From an uncultured Nostocoides sp. (GTDB taxonomy: Bacteria > Actinomycetota > Actinomycetes > Actinomycetales > Dermatophilaceae): a DNA stretch of 13,184 nucleotides. The notes beneath the pieces were generated by a model, which had not been told where the DNA came from, did not search any database, and saw only the letters and a list, made by a program, of their open reading frames with translations. The stretch spans positions 1 to 13,184 of the forward strand of contig CAKZIH010000294.1 in assembly GCA_936931335.1 (NCBI GenBank), written 5' to 3'. Below are positions 1-6,602 of the stretch, piece by piece (within the stretch, counting starts at the first letter, position 1; every line of letters begins with the position of its first letter). The position numbers and the translations under genes were made by a program.

Positions 1-1149
1 GGTCGGCGCGGGGAGGGTGGGCTCGCCATACGGGAACTGCATGGGCGAGCCAGCAGGAGCCGACGCGCCGCCAATCGCCCGAGCGGGCTCGCCGCCGGTC
101 TGCGGCTGCACACGCGGCGCCGGCGAGGCGTGCTCATTCGCCTCATACTCCACGGCGCCCGCCTGCACGCGCGCCTCTTCCAGCGCCTTCACCGGGTCCT
201 CCAGTTCCGTGCCAGCAAAGGGGTTGCCCTGGTCCTCGCCCGGGTCCACCCATTCCTCGTCCTCCTCCGGCCCGGAGGTGCCGGCGCCGCCGAGGGTATT
301 GCCGATCCCGCGCAGGGCGTCGGTCAACTCCGAGGGAATGATCCACATCTTGTTCGCGTCCCCACGGGCGATCTGCGGGAGGGTCTGCAGGTACTGGTAG
401 GCAAGCAGCTTCTGCGTTGGCTTGCCGCGGTGGATCGCGTCAAAGACCTGCTGGATCGCGCGTGCCTGACCCTGGGCCTCCAGGACCCGTGCCTGCGCCG
501 AACCCTCGGCCCGCAGGATCTGGCTCTGCTTCTCACCCTCGGCGGTGAGGATCTGGCTGGCCTTGACGCCCTCGGCGTTGAGGATCGCGGCGCGCCGGTC
601 CCGCTCCGCCTTCATCTGCTTCTCCATCGACTCCTGCACCGACATCGGCGGGTCGATGGCCTTGAGCTCGACGCGGTTGACGCGGATGCCCCACTTGCCG
701 GTGGCCTCGTCCAGCACCCCACGCAGCTGACCATTGATCTGGTCGCGGCTGGTCAACGTCTGCTCGAGGTCGAGGGAGCCGATGACATTACGCAGCGTGG
801 TCACCGTCAACTGCTCGATGCCCTGGATGAAGTTGGCGATCTCGTAGACCGCGGACTTTGCGTCGATCACCGAGTAGTAGATGACGGTATCGATGTTGAC
901 GACCAGGTTGTCGCTGGTGATCACCGGCTGCGGCGGGAAGCTGACGACCTGCTCACGTAGGTCGATATTGGCGCGCACCTTGTCCACGAAGGGCACGAGG
1001 AAGTGGATACCGCCCTCCAGGGTGCGCGAATAGCGCCCCAGCCGCTCGATGATCAGCGAGGTCTGCTGCGGCACGATCCGCACCGTGCGCAGCACCACGA
1101 TGATGGCGAACAGCAGGAACAGCGCCAGGACGATGATTCCGGGACCCAT
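1..1149 (-). CDS. SPFH/band-7 (stomatin-like) membrane protein, 3' end outside window
   Basis: 383 codons are open to the left edge with no stop, so the gene continues out of the window. Residues about 3-20 form one hydrophobic membrane anchor (GPGIIVLALFLLFAIIVVL). An SPFH domain follows at about 24-190, with typical segments such as RLGRYSRTLEGGIHFLVPFVD and the later NRVELKAIDPP. Residues 189-232 are four 11-residue repeats predicted to form a coiled coil, and the tail after about 300 is acidic then Pro/Gly/Ala-rich and probably disordered. The family (stomatin, QmcA, mycobacterial Rv1488) scaffolds membrane microdomains or protein quality control. It is usually paired with NfeD, which lies just upstream. 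ATG at 1147-1149 is chosen because AAAGGA sits 9 bases upstream; an in-frame ATG at 1156-1158 would touch that site. Family assignment is firm, cellular role inferred. Confidence 0.93.
   Translation of the reverse strand, partial: MGPGIIVLALFLLFAIIVVLRTVRIVPQQTSLIIERLGRYSRTLEGGIHFLVPFVDKVRANIDLREQVVSFPPQPVITSDNLVVNIDTVIYYSVIDAKSAVYEIANFIQGIEQLTVTTLRNVIGSLDLEQTLTSRDQINGQLRGVLDEATGKWGIRVNRVELKAIDPPMSVQESMEKQMKAERDRRAAILNAEGVKASQILTAEGEKQSQILRAEGSAQARVLEAQGQARAIQQVFDAIHRGKPTQKLLAYQYLQTLPQIARGDANKMWIIPSELTDALRGIGNTLGGAGTSGPEEDEEWVDPGEDQGNPFAGTELEDPVKALEEARVQAGAVEYEANEHASPAPRVQPQTGGEPARAIGGASAPAGSPMQFPYGEPTLPAPT
454..585 (-). repeat. Four 33-bp imperfect tandem repeats inside the SPFH gene
   Basis: Read on the minus strand, units start at 585, 552, 519 and 486. 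They encode ILNAEGVKASQ, ILTAEGEKQSQ, ILRAEGSAQAR and VLEAQGQARAI. The 11-residue period (hendecad) fits the Ala/Glu-rich coiled-coil stalk of SPFH proteins. The units have diverged at DNA level, so this is an old protein repeat rather than a recent slippage array. Confidence 0.85.
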
Positions 1150-1158
1150 CTGCCTCAT

Positions 1159-1164
1159 TCCTTT
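1159..1164 (-). promoter_or_regulatory. Ribosome binding site of the SPFH gene
   Basis: AAAGGA on the minus strand lies 9 bases before the ATG at 1149. It favours that start over the in-frame ATG at 1158, which would leave no spacer. The 124-base gap before the gene (1150-1273) shows no convincing TAnnnT promoter on this strand, so transcription probably continues from nfeD. It holds only a weak GC hairpin at 1251-1267 with no T-run. Confidence 0.55.
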
Positions 1165-1273
1165 CGCTTTGCACCTGGCCTGTATGGCCGATGCATCCGA
1201 TAGATGTGCGTTCTGCCGTGCAGGTTCCCGTCGCCGACGTATGCCGTGTGCCCGCCTCCGCGGGCGGCCCGAC

Positions 1274-1741
1274 TCAGCGGTCCGGCAACTGCTGGCGTTC
1301 ACCGCTGACGATCGCGGTGGCGCCGTGGATGGCGACGACGCGGACTTCCTCGCCGGCCTCGCAGACCCGGCCCCCGTCGGCCAACCGGGCCGACCAGGTC
1401 TCCCCGGCCAGCTTGATCCGGCCATCGTGCTCGGTAACCGCCTGCACCACGCGGGCGCTACGGCCTACCAGCGACGAGGCGCCGATGCCGTGATCGGTGC
1501 CGCTCTCCAGGAAGCGCGATTTCACCAACGGCCGGACGAGCACCACCAGGACGATCCCGATGACGGCCGCAATGATCACTTGCGCCGCAAAGGGGGCACC
1601 GAACGCCGCCGCCAGCGAACCGGCCAAGGCGCCGCCGGCGAGCATGACGAAGACGAAGTCAACCGTGGCCACCTCGATCGCGGCCAGCGCCAGCGCCAAC
1701 CCCAGCCAGCCCAGCCACTGATTGTCAGCGAGCCAGTCCAT
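1274..1741 (-). CDS. NfeD-like membrane protein (short form)
   Basis: 155 residues. Residues about 10-72 are almost entirely hydrophobic and should form three membrane segments, including the Ala-rich ALALAAIEVATVDFVFVML and IIAAVIGIVLVVLV. A soluble C-terminal part from about 85 has the small beta-rich OB-fold pattern of NfeD, with G-x-A-x-V and a GEEVRVVAIHGATAIV ending. It lacks the ClpP-like serine protease domain of long NfeD proteins, so it is the short type. Short NfeD proteins are partners of SPFH/stomatin proteins in the membrane, and the next gene downstream encodes one. The start has a strong AGGAGG site, and the gene begins 9 bases after the ABC stop codon, which implies co-translation. 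The partnership follows from the family and gene order; the function here is untested. Confidence 0.88.
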   Translation of the reverse strand: MDWLADNQWLGWLGLALALAAIEVATVDFVFVMLAGGALAGSLAAAFGAPFAAQVIIAAVIGIVLVVLVRPLVKSRFLESGTDHGIGASSLVGRSARVVQAVTEHDGRIKLAGETWSARLADGGRVCEAGEEVRVVAIHGATAIVSGERQQLPDR

Positions 1742-1746
1742 ATCGC

Positions 1747-1752
1747 CCTCCT
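1747..1752 (-). promoter_or_regulatory. Shine-Dalgarno site of nfeD overlapping the upstream stop codon
   Basis: AGGAGG on the minus strand, 5 bases before the ATG at 1741, shares bases with the TAG stop (1751-1753) of the ABC ATPase gene. This geometry is typical of translational coupling within an operon. Confidence 0.75.
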
Positions 1753-2569
1753 AGCTCTGCGGTGCGGTTTGTGCGCCCGGCGCGCTCTGGGCGGCGCGGG
1801 CGCTGTAGCGGTCGCCGTGCTGGTCCAACACCAGCGGGAAGCCAAAGGTCTTGGTGAGGTTCTCCGCGGTCAGCGTGATCTCGATCGGCCCCTGAGCGAC
1901 GACCTCGCCCTCGCGCAGCAGGAGCACATCGGTGAAGTGCGGCGGGATCTCCTCCACGTGGTGGGTGATCAGCACCAACGTCGGCGACATGACATCGGCG
2001 GCGATCTCCCCCAAGCGGGCGACCAGGTCCTCGCGGCCGCCCAGGTCGAGGCCCGCACCGGGCTCGTCGAGGATGAGCAGTTCGGGGTCGGTCATCAGCG
2101 CCCGGGCGATCTGTACCCGCTTGCGCTCGCCCTCCGAGAGGGTGCCGTAGGCGCGGTCGGCGAGCTGTCCGGCGCCCATAGCGCTGAGCAACTCGAGCGC
2201 GCGGCTCTCGTCGAGGCGCTCATACTGCTCGCGCCAGCGCCCAACCACGCCATAGGAGGCGGTGACCACCACATCGCGCACCCGCTCCCCGCCGGGGATC
2301 CGCTCGGCCAGGGAGGCGGAGGCCAACCCGATTCGGGGGCGCAACTCCCATACGTCGACGGCGCCCAGGACTTCACCGAGGATCCCGGCGACCCCGGCAC
2401 TGGGGTGCATCCGGCCGGCGGCGATCTGCACCAGCGTGCTCTTGCCCGCGCCATTGGGCCCGAGCACGACCCAGCGCTGGCCCTCCTCGATCTCCCAGTC
2501 GATGTCCTTGACCAGCGCCTTACCGCCACGCATCACGGTCACGCCCGCGAAGGCCAAGACGTCACTCAT
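1751..2569 (-). CDS. ABC transporter ATP-binding protein (YlmA/ModF-like, orphan)
   Basis: 272 residues forming one ABC ATPase domain. Walker A is GPNGAGKST at 37-45, the signature LSEGERKR at 144-151 (a variant of LSGGQ), Walker B LLILDEP at 164-170 with a GAGLD D-loop, and the H-loop ITHH at 201-204. The ATPase motifs are all intact, so it should hydrolyse ATP. There are no membrane segments and no permease gene in the window. The substrate is therefore unknown; the LSEGE-type signature and the VEEIPPHFTD segment recall YlmA/ModF-like ATPases that are often annotated for iron or molybdate. It is the first gene of the run with nfeD and the SPFH gene, 9 bases upstream of nfeD. The tail after about 245 is Ala/Gln-rich and poorly conserved in appearance. 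The ATG at 2569 lies 7 bases after a TAGGGT box with no Shine-Dalgarno site, so a leaderless mRNA is likely. Confidence 0.9.
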   Translation of the reverse strand: MSDVLAFAGVTVMRGGKALVKDIDWEIEEGQRWVVLGPNGAGKSTLVQIAAGRMHPSAGVAGILGEVLGAVDVWELRPRIGLASASLAERIPGGERVRDVVVTASYGVVGRWREQYERLDESRALELLSAMGAGQLADRAYGTLSEGERKRVQIARALMTDPELLILDEPGAGLDLGGREDLVARLGEIAADVMSPTLVLITHHVEEIPPHFTDVLLLREGEVVAQGPIEITLTAENLTKTFGFPLVLDQHGDRYSARAAQSAPGAQTAPQS

Positions 2570-2576
2570 GGCCCCG

Positions 2577-2582
2577 ACCCTA
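2577..2582 (-). promoter_or_regulatory. Putative -10 box of the ABC-nfeD-SPFH operon
   Basis: TAGGGT on the minus strand matches the actinobacterial TAnnnT -10 pattern and ends 7 bases before the ATG at 2569. Transcription would then start at or next to the start codon. No clear -35 box is visible. Confidence 0.5.
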
Positions 2583-2595
2583 CCCGCTACCCGGC

Positions 2596-2601
2596 TAGCC
2601 T
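2596..2601 (+). promoter_or_regulatory. Putative -10 box of argA
   Basis: TAGCCT fits TAnnnT and ends 8 bases before the GTG at 2610. There is no Shine-Dalgarno site in the 40-base gap, which supports leaderless translation. It lies only 13 bases from the oppositely oriented -10 box of the ABC gene. Confidence 0.5.
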
Positions 2602-2609
2602 TTGCCCCC

Positions 2610-3971
2610 GTGACACCCCCCTCCGACGACCCAGCGAATGGCCTCGACGGGGCGACCTTCGTCGCCGCGCTGCGCGGGGCCGCGCCCTATGTCCACGCCC
2701 ACCATGGGCGCACCGTGGTGCTGGTCATTCCCGGGGAAGTATGCGCGCGTCCCGGCCTCGATTCGCTGCTCGGCGATATCGCCCTGCTGCACTCCCTCGG
2801 GGTGCGCTTGGTGCTGGTCCACGGGGCCCGCCCGCAGATCGAACGCGAGTTGGCGATCCGGGGCATTACCCCGGTCCATCACGGCGAATACCGAGTCACC
2901 GACCCGCCCACCATGGAGGCGGTCAAGGCCGCGGTCGGGGTGCTGCGGATGGATCTGGAAGCCCGGCTCTCGGCCAGCCGCAGCATCACCGTGCGCGAGG
3001 AGGCCCAGCCGCGGGTGGTCGGCGGATCCTGGGTGGTCGCCAAGCCGGTCGGCGTCCGCGACGGCATCGACCACCAACTCACCGGGACCGTGCGGCGCAT
3101 CGATATCCCGCAGATCCGCGAGGCGGTGGCCCAGGGCCAGATCGTGCTGCTCTCTCCGATCGGCTACTCCCCCACCGGGGAGACTTTCAACCTCCGCAAT
3201 GCCGATATCGCCGAATCGGTGGCCATTGGCCTGGGCGCGGACAAGCTGATCTTCGTGCTGGAGTCGGAGCCGGGGCGCTGGCGCTCTGAACTCGGCAGTG
3301 GGGACGCCGGGCAACTCTCCCTGAGCGCCGCCGAACCCCTGGTCAGTGCCCGCGGCCCCGAGCTCGGGCCGGAGGATCGCAACTGCATTCGTGCGGGTAT
3401 CGCCGCCGTGCGCGGTGGGGTGCGCCGGGTCCACCTGATCGGCAGTCAGGGCCCGTCGCCGCTGCTGCGGGAGCTCTATACCCGCGACGGCTCGGGGTTG
3501 ATGATCGCCGACGAGGACGACTACGAATCGATCCGGGACGCCACGGTCGAGGACGCCCGCGCGATCGCCGAACTCATCGCTCCGCTGGAGGCCGCCGGAG
3601 TACTGCGCCCCCGCAGCCGCGAGCAACTCGAACTCGACATCGACAGCTTCTCGGTGCTGGTGCGCGACGGGATGGTCATCGCCTGCAACGCCTTCATCGA
3701 CTACCCGCAAGAGCGAGCCGGTGAATTCGCGTGCGTGGTGGTGCACCCGGCATACCGGCGGCGGGACTTGGCGGCGGCGCTGCTGCGGCGGGCGCGGGCA
3801 AGGGCCCGGGCGCGGGGCTACCGGCGGCTGTTCGCGCTCACCACGGCCACCCCGCACTGGTTCCTGGAGCACGGTTTTGTGCCGGGTGCGCGCGCCGACC
3901 TACCCGCCGCCCGGGCCCGCGACTACGACCCAGCCCGGGCATCCCTGGTGCTACTGCTGGAGAACCCATAG
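2610..3971 (+). CDS. argA: N-acetylglutamate synthase, enteric ArgA type (kinase-like + GNAT domains)
   Basis: 453 residues from the GTG at 2610; no earlier ATG or GTG exists in frame after the divergent promoter. The enzyme makes N-acetyl-L-glutamate from acetyl-CoA and glutamate, the first committed step of arginine synthesis. Residues about 17-295 are an amino-acid-kinase-like domain. It closely follows the E. coli ArgA pattern from memory: DIALLHSLGVRLVLVHGARPQI at 56-77, VTDPPTMEAVKAA, PTGETFNL and CIRAGIAAVRGGVRRVHLI. Residues about 305-453 are the GNAT acetyltransferase domain, with RPRSREQLELDID, FACVVVHPAYRR and LTTATPHWFLEHGF. Length fits E. coli ArgA (443). In that family the kinase-like domain mediates arginine feedback inhibition. 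Actinobacteria more often rely on ArgJ or a short GNAT synthase, so this form is notable. It ends one base from the convergent glgM-like stop. Confidence 0.93.
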   Translation: MTPPSDDPANGLDGATFVAALRGAAPYVHAHHGRTVVLVIPGEVCARPGLDSLLGDIALLHSLGVRLVLVHGARPQIERELAIRGITPVHHGEYRVTDPPTMEAVKAAVGVLRMDLEARLSASRSITVREEAQPRVVGGSWVVAKPVGVRDGIDHQLTGTVRRIDIPQIREAVAQGQIVLLSPIGYSPTGETFNLRNADIAESVAIGLGADKLIFVLESEPGRWRSELGSGDAGQLSLSAAEPLVSARGPELGPEDRNCIRAGIAAVRGGVRRVHLIGSQGPSPLLRELYTRDGSGLMIADEDDYESIRDATVEDARAIAELIAPLEAAGVLRPRSREQLELDIDSFSVLVRDGMVIACNAFIDYPQERAGEFACVVVHPAYRRRDLAAALLRRARARARARGYRRLFALTTATPHWFLEHGFVPGARADLPAARARDYDPARASLVLLLENP

Positions 3972-3972
3972 G

Positions 3973-5169
3973 TCACACGACACTACGGTAGACCTCGAGC
4001 GTGCGCTCGCCGATCGAGGACCAGGAAAACGACTCCACGGCCCGCGTCCGGCCGGCCAGGCCCATCCGGCGCGCCCGCTCGGGATCGCTGACCGCCTCAT
4101 TCAGCGCGGCGGCCAGGTCGGCGACGAAGGCATCCGGATCGATCGGGGTGCCGGTGCCGTCCTGGACCTGCTCGATCGGCACCAGCCAGCCGGTCTGGCC
4201 GTCCACCACAACTTCCGGTATGCCGCCCGTCGCCGTCGCCACCACCGGCAGCTCACAGGCCATCGCCTCGAGGTTAACGATGCCCAGTGGCTCATAGACC
4301 GACGGGCAGGCGAAAACCGTTGCCGCGGAGAGCATCGCGATGACCTGTGCGCGCGGGAGCATCTCCGGCACCCAGATCACGCCCTGGCCGCCGCGGCTCT
4401 CGCGCAGCTCCTCGATCAGCGCCTCCACCTCGGCCTTGATCTCGGGGGTGTCCGGGGCGCCGGCGAGCAGCACGAGCTGCACATCCTCGGGCAGTTCCCG
4501 CGCCGCGCGCAGTAGATAGGGCAGCCCCTTCTGCCGGGTGATCCGGCCCACGAAGACGACGGACCGACGATCCGGATCCACGCCATGACGGCGCACCACA
4601 TCCTCATCCGGCTGGTGCTGCCAGAGCTGCGAATCAATGCCGTTGTGCACCACGTGCACCCGGTCGGGGTCGATCTGCGGATAGCTGCGCAGGATGTCCG
4701 CGCGCATCCCGGCGCTCACCGCGATCACCGCGGCGGCGGCCTCATACGCCGTCTTCTCCACCCAGGAGGAGACCCGGTAGCCGCCGCCACCGAGTTGCTC
4801 GGCCTTCCACGGCCGCAGCGGTTCCAGGCTGTGCGCCGAGACGATGTGCGGGATGCCGCCGAGCAGAGCGGCCATATGGCCGGCGAAGTTCGCGTACCAG
4901 GTATGCGAATGCACCAGGTCCGCGCCCTCGGTGCCGCTGACCATGGCCAGGTCGACGCCCATGGTCCGGATCGCGGCATTCGCGTCCGCGAGCTCCGGCA
5001 GGTCGCCGTATGCCTGGGTGCCCACCTCCGCGCGCGGCTCACCGAAGCAGTGCACCCGCACGTCGAGATCGCCGCGATCGCGCAGGGCCCGGACCAGCTC
5101 TTGGACGTGGACCCCCGCGCCGCCATAGATCGCCGGGGGATATTCCTTGGTCAGCACATCGATACGCAC
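3973..5169 (-). CDS. glgM: GT4 alpha-glucan / maltose-1-phosphate synthase (GlgA/GlgM type)
   Basis: 398 residues, GT-B fold, family GT4. The N-terminal part has GGAGVHVQELVRAL (about 17-30), VHSHTWYANFAGH and SAHSLEPLRPWKAEQLGGG. The C-terminal nucleotide-sugar half has FVGRITRQKG (206-215) and the catalytic E-x7-E motif (E293 to E301, in YEPLGIVNLEAMAC). It strongly resembles mycobacterial Rv1212c, first called GlgA. That enzyme transfers glucose from ADP-glucose, and in mycobacteria it makes maltose-1-phosphate for the GlgE pathway. Its product here could be maltose-1-phosphate or elongated glycogen; no GlgE/GlgB is in view to decide. It is divergent from glgC, which makes its donor ADP-glucose, the same arrangement as Rv1212c/Rv1213. 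The start is GTG, 6 bases after a TAGCGT box, so it is likely leaderless. The stop lies one base from the argA stop. Confidence 0.92.
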   Translation of the reverse strand: MRIDVLTKEYPPAIYGGAGVHVQELVRALRDRGDLDVRVHCFGEPRAEVGTQAYGDLPELADANAAIRTMGVDLAMVSGTEGADLVHSHTWYANFAGHMAALLGGIPHIVSAHSLEPLRPWKAEQLGGGGYRVSSWVEKTAYEAAAAVIAVSAGMRADILRSYPQIDPDRVHVVHNGIDSQLWQHQPDEDVVRRHGVDPDRRSVVFVGRITRQKGLPYLLRAARELPEDVQLVLLAGAPDTPEIKAEVEALIEELRESRGGQGVIWVPEMLPRAQVIAMLSAATVFACPSVYEPLGIVNLEAMACELPVVATATGGIPEVVVDGQTGWLVPIEQVQDGTGTPIDPDAFVADLAAALNEAVSDPERARRMGLAGRTRAVESFSWSSIGERTLEVYRSVV

Positions 5170-5175
5170 GCCTTC

Positions 5176-5181
5176 ACGCTA
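5176..5181 (-). promoter_or_regulatory. Putative -10 box of the glgM-like gene
   Basis: TAGCGT on the minus strand, exactly 6 bases before the GTG at 5169, fits TAnnnT. No ribosome binding site is evident, which suggests a leaderless transcript. Confidence 0.55.
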
Positions 5182-5219
5182 GTGGTTAGGCCCGCCCGCC
5201 GCCGGGTGGTTGCCGGGAT

Positions 5220-5240
5220 TTCCTCGCCCGCTTCCTCGCC
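5220..5240. repeat. Direct repeat TTCCTCGCC x2 in the glgM-glgC promoter region
   Basis: TTCCTCGCC occurs at 5220-5228 and again at 5232-5240, a 12-base period. The second copy covers the expected -35 region of the glgC promoter. It could be a regulator site or chance in GC-rich DNA. The rest of the 101-base gap (5170-5270) holds the two -10 boxes and nothing else recognisable. Confidence 0.25.
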
Positions 5241-5258
5241 AGCGCGGCGGCAGTGCCC

Positions 5259-5264
5259 TAGGTT
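5259..5264 (+). promoter_or_regulatory. Putative -10 box of glgC
   Basis: TAGGTT, exactly 6 bases before the ATG at 5271, fits TAnnnT and implies a leaderless mRNA. The intervening CGAGGT is too close to the ATG to act as a normal Shine-Dalgarno site. Confidence 0.55.
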
Positions 5265-5270
5265 CGAGGT

Positions 5271-6521
5271 ATGTCGGAGCGCAAGGGCTTGAAGGTATTG
5301 ACGATCGTGCTGGCCGGCGGGGAGGGCAAGCGCCTGATGCCGCTGACCGCGGACCGCGCCAAGCCCGCCGTCCCGTTCGGCGGGATCTATCGGCTGATCG
5401 ACTTTGCGCTGAGCAATGTCGTCAACTCCGGCTACCGACAGATCGTCGTGCTCACCCAGTACAAATCGCACAGCCTGGACCGCCACATCACCAAGACCTG
5501 GCGGATGTCCACGATGCTCGGCGGCTATGTCGCGGCGATCCCCGCCCAGCAGCGGGTCGGCAAGTCCTGGTACACCGGCAGCGCCGACGCGATCTACCAA
5601 TCGCTCAACACGATCCGCGACGAGAAGCCCGATGTCGTGGCGGTGCTCGGGGCCGACCACGTCTACCGCATGGACATCTCGCAGATGATCGACCAGCACG
5701 TCAGCAGCGGCGCCGGGGTGACCGTTTCCGCCATCCGGCAGCCGATCGCTATGGCCGACCAGTTCGGGGTCATCGAGGTGGATCCGGCCAATCCGACCAA
5801 GATCAAGGCCTTCAAGGAGAAGCCCACCGACGCGGTCGGCCTGCCGGACTCTCCCGAGGAGATCCTTGCCTCGATGGGCAACTACGTCTTCGACGCCGAT
5901 GTCCTCGTGGACGCGGTCACCCGCGACAGCGAGTTGGAGGACAGCAAGCACGACATGGGCGGGGACATCGTCCCGGCCTTCGTCGCCCAGGGCGCCGCGG
6001 ACGTCTACGACTTCCAGGACAACGAGATCGATGGCGCCCAGGACCGCGACCGCGGCTATTGGCGCGATGTGGGGACCCTGGACTCCTACTACGAGGCAAA
6101 TATGGACCTCGTCAACATCCACCCGATCTTCAACCTCTACAACTACGACTGGCCACTGCTGACCAGCTATGGCGCCCTGCCGCCGGCGAAGTTCGTCCAC
6201 GGCCACCACGGCCGCTTCGGCGAGGCGCTGAACTCGATCGTCTCCCCAGGCACCGTGATCTCCGGCGGGCGGGTCACCGGATCGGTGGTCGGTCCCAAGG
6301 TGCGCGTGCACTCCTACTCCGAGATCTCCGACTCGGTCTTGATGGACAACGTCATCGTCGGCCGCAGCACCCAGATTCGCCGGGCGATCATCGACAAGGA
6401 TGTGGTGATCCCGGAGGGTGCGCAGATTGGGGTCGACCTGGACCACGACCGCGACCGGGGCTTCGTGGTCACCGACTCCGGCCTGGTGGTCATCGGCAAG
6501 GGTCAGACCGTCACGGTCTGA
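5271..6521 (+). CDS. glgC: Glucose-1-phosphate adenylyltransferase (ADP-glucose pyrophosphorylase)
   Basis: 416 residues, normal for the family. It makes ADP-glucose and pyrophosphate from ATP and glucose-1-phosphate, the committed step of bacterial glycogen synthesis. The nucleotidyltransferase domain (about 8-280) shows LAGGEGKRLMPLT at 14-26, the fructose-bisphosphate/substrate-loop region with KPAVPFGGIYRLIDFALSN, GADHVYRMD at 127-135, the FKEKP glucose-1-phosphate motif, and DVGTLDSYYEANMDL. The C-terminal part (about 290-416) is a left-handed beta-helix with hexapeptide-like repeats (SGGRVTGSVVGPKVRVHSYSEI). It is divergent from the glgM-like enzyme that uses its product. The family is usually under allosteric control by glycolytic intermediates; that is not visible here beyond conserved N-terminal residues. 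The last codons form a perfect hairpin. Confidence 0.97.
   Translation: MSERKGLKVLTIVLAGGEGKRLMPLTADRAKPAVPFGGIYRLIDFALSNVVNSGYRQIVVLTQYKSHSLDRHITKTWRMSTMLGGYVAAIPAQQRVGKSWYTGSADAIYQSLNTIRDEKPDVVAVLGADHVYRMDISQMIDQHVSSGAGVTVSAIRQPIAMADQFGVIEVDPANPTKIKAFKEKPTDAVGLPDSPEEILASMGNYVFDADVLVDAVTRDSELEDSKHDMGGDIVPAFVAQGAADVYDFQDNEIDGAQDRDRGYWRDVGTLDSYYEANMDLVNIHPIFNLYNYDWPLLTSYGALPPAKFVHGHHGRFGEALNSIVSPGTVISGGRVTGSVVGPKVRVHSYSEISDSVLMDNVIVGRSTQIRRAIIDKDVVIPEGAQIGVDLDHDRDRGFVVTDSGLVVIGKGQTVTV
6503..6521 (+). terminator. Hairpin over the glgC stop codon, possible weak terminator
   Basis: TCAGACCG, loop TCA, CGGTCTGA: a perfect 8-bp stem whose right arm ends in the TGA stop. There is no T-run after it, so as an intrinsic terminator it would be weak. 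The 81-base gap that follows (6522-6602) contains a small CCCC/GGGG hairpin near 6567-6583 and the serB promoter. Confidence 0.35.
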
Positions 6522-6590
6522 GCGCCCGCCACCCTAAGAGCGAACGAGCCCCCGGGCACGGACAGCTCCCCATAGGCGGGGGAAACGGCA

Positions 6591-6596
6591 TACGGT
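6591..6596 (+). promoter_or_regulatory. Putative -10 box of serB
   Basis: TACGGT, exactly 6 bases before the GTG at 6603, fits TAnnnT. No Shine-Dalgarno site lies between, so the mRNA is probably leaderless. Confidence 0.5.
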
Positions 6597-6602
6597 GCGC
6601 GG

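Noticed and set aside
1251..1267. GC hairpin CCGCC/GGCGG after nfeD
   Set aside because: The stem is only 5 bp, has alternative pairings and no T-run, and the SPFH gene downstream needs read-through. Not called a terminator.
2262..2609. Upstream extension of the argA frame
   Set aside because: The frame is open to 2262 only because it is antisense to the ABC gene. Alignment with ArgA and the leaderless GTG place the start at 2610.
1049..3289. A 746-codon plus-strand open frame across nfeD, the ABC gene and argA
   Set aside because: It runs antisense to two genes with intact motifs and out of frame through argA. Its translation is Gly/Arg/Asp-rich without domains.
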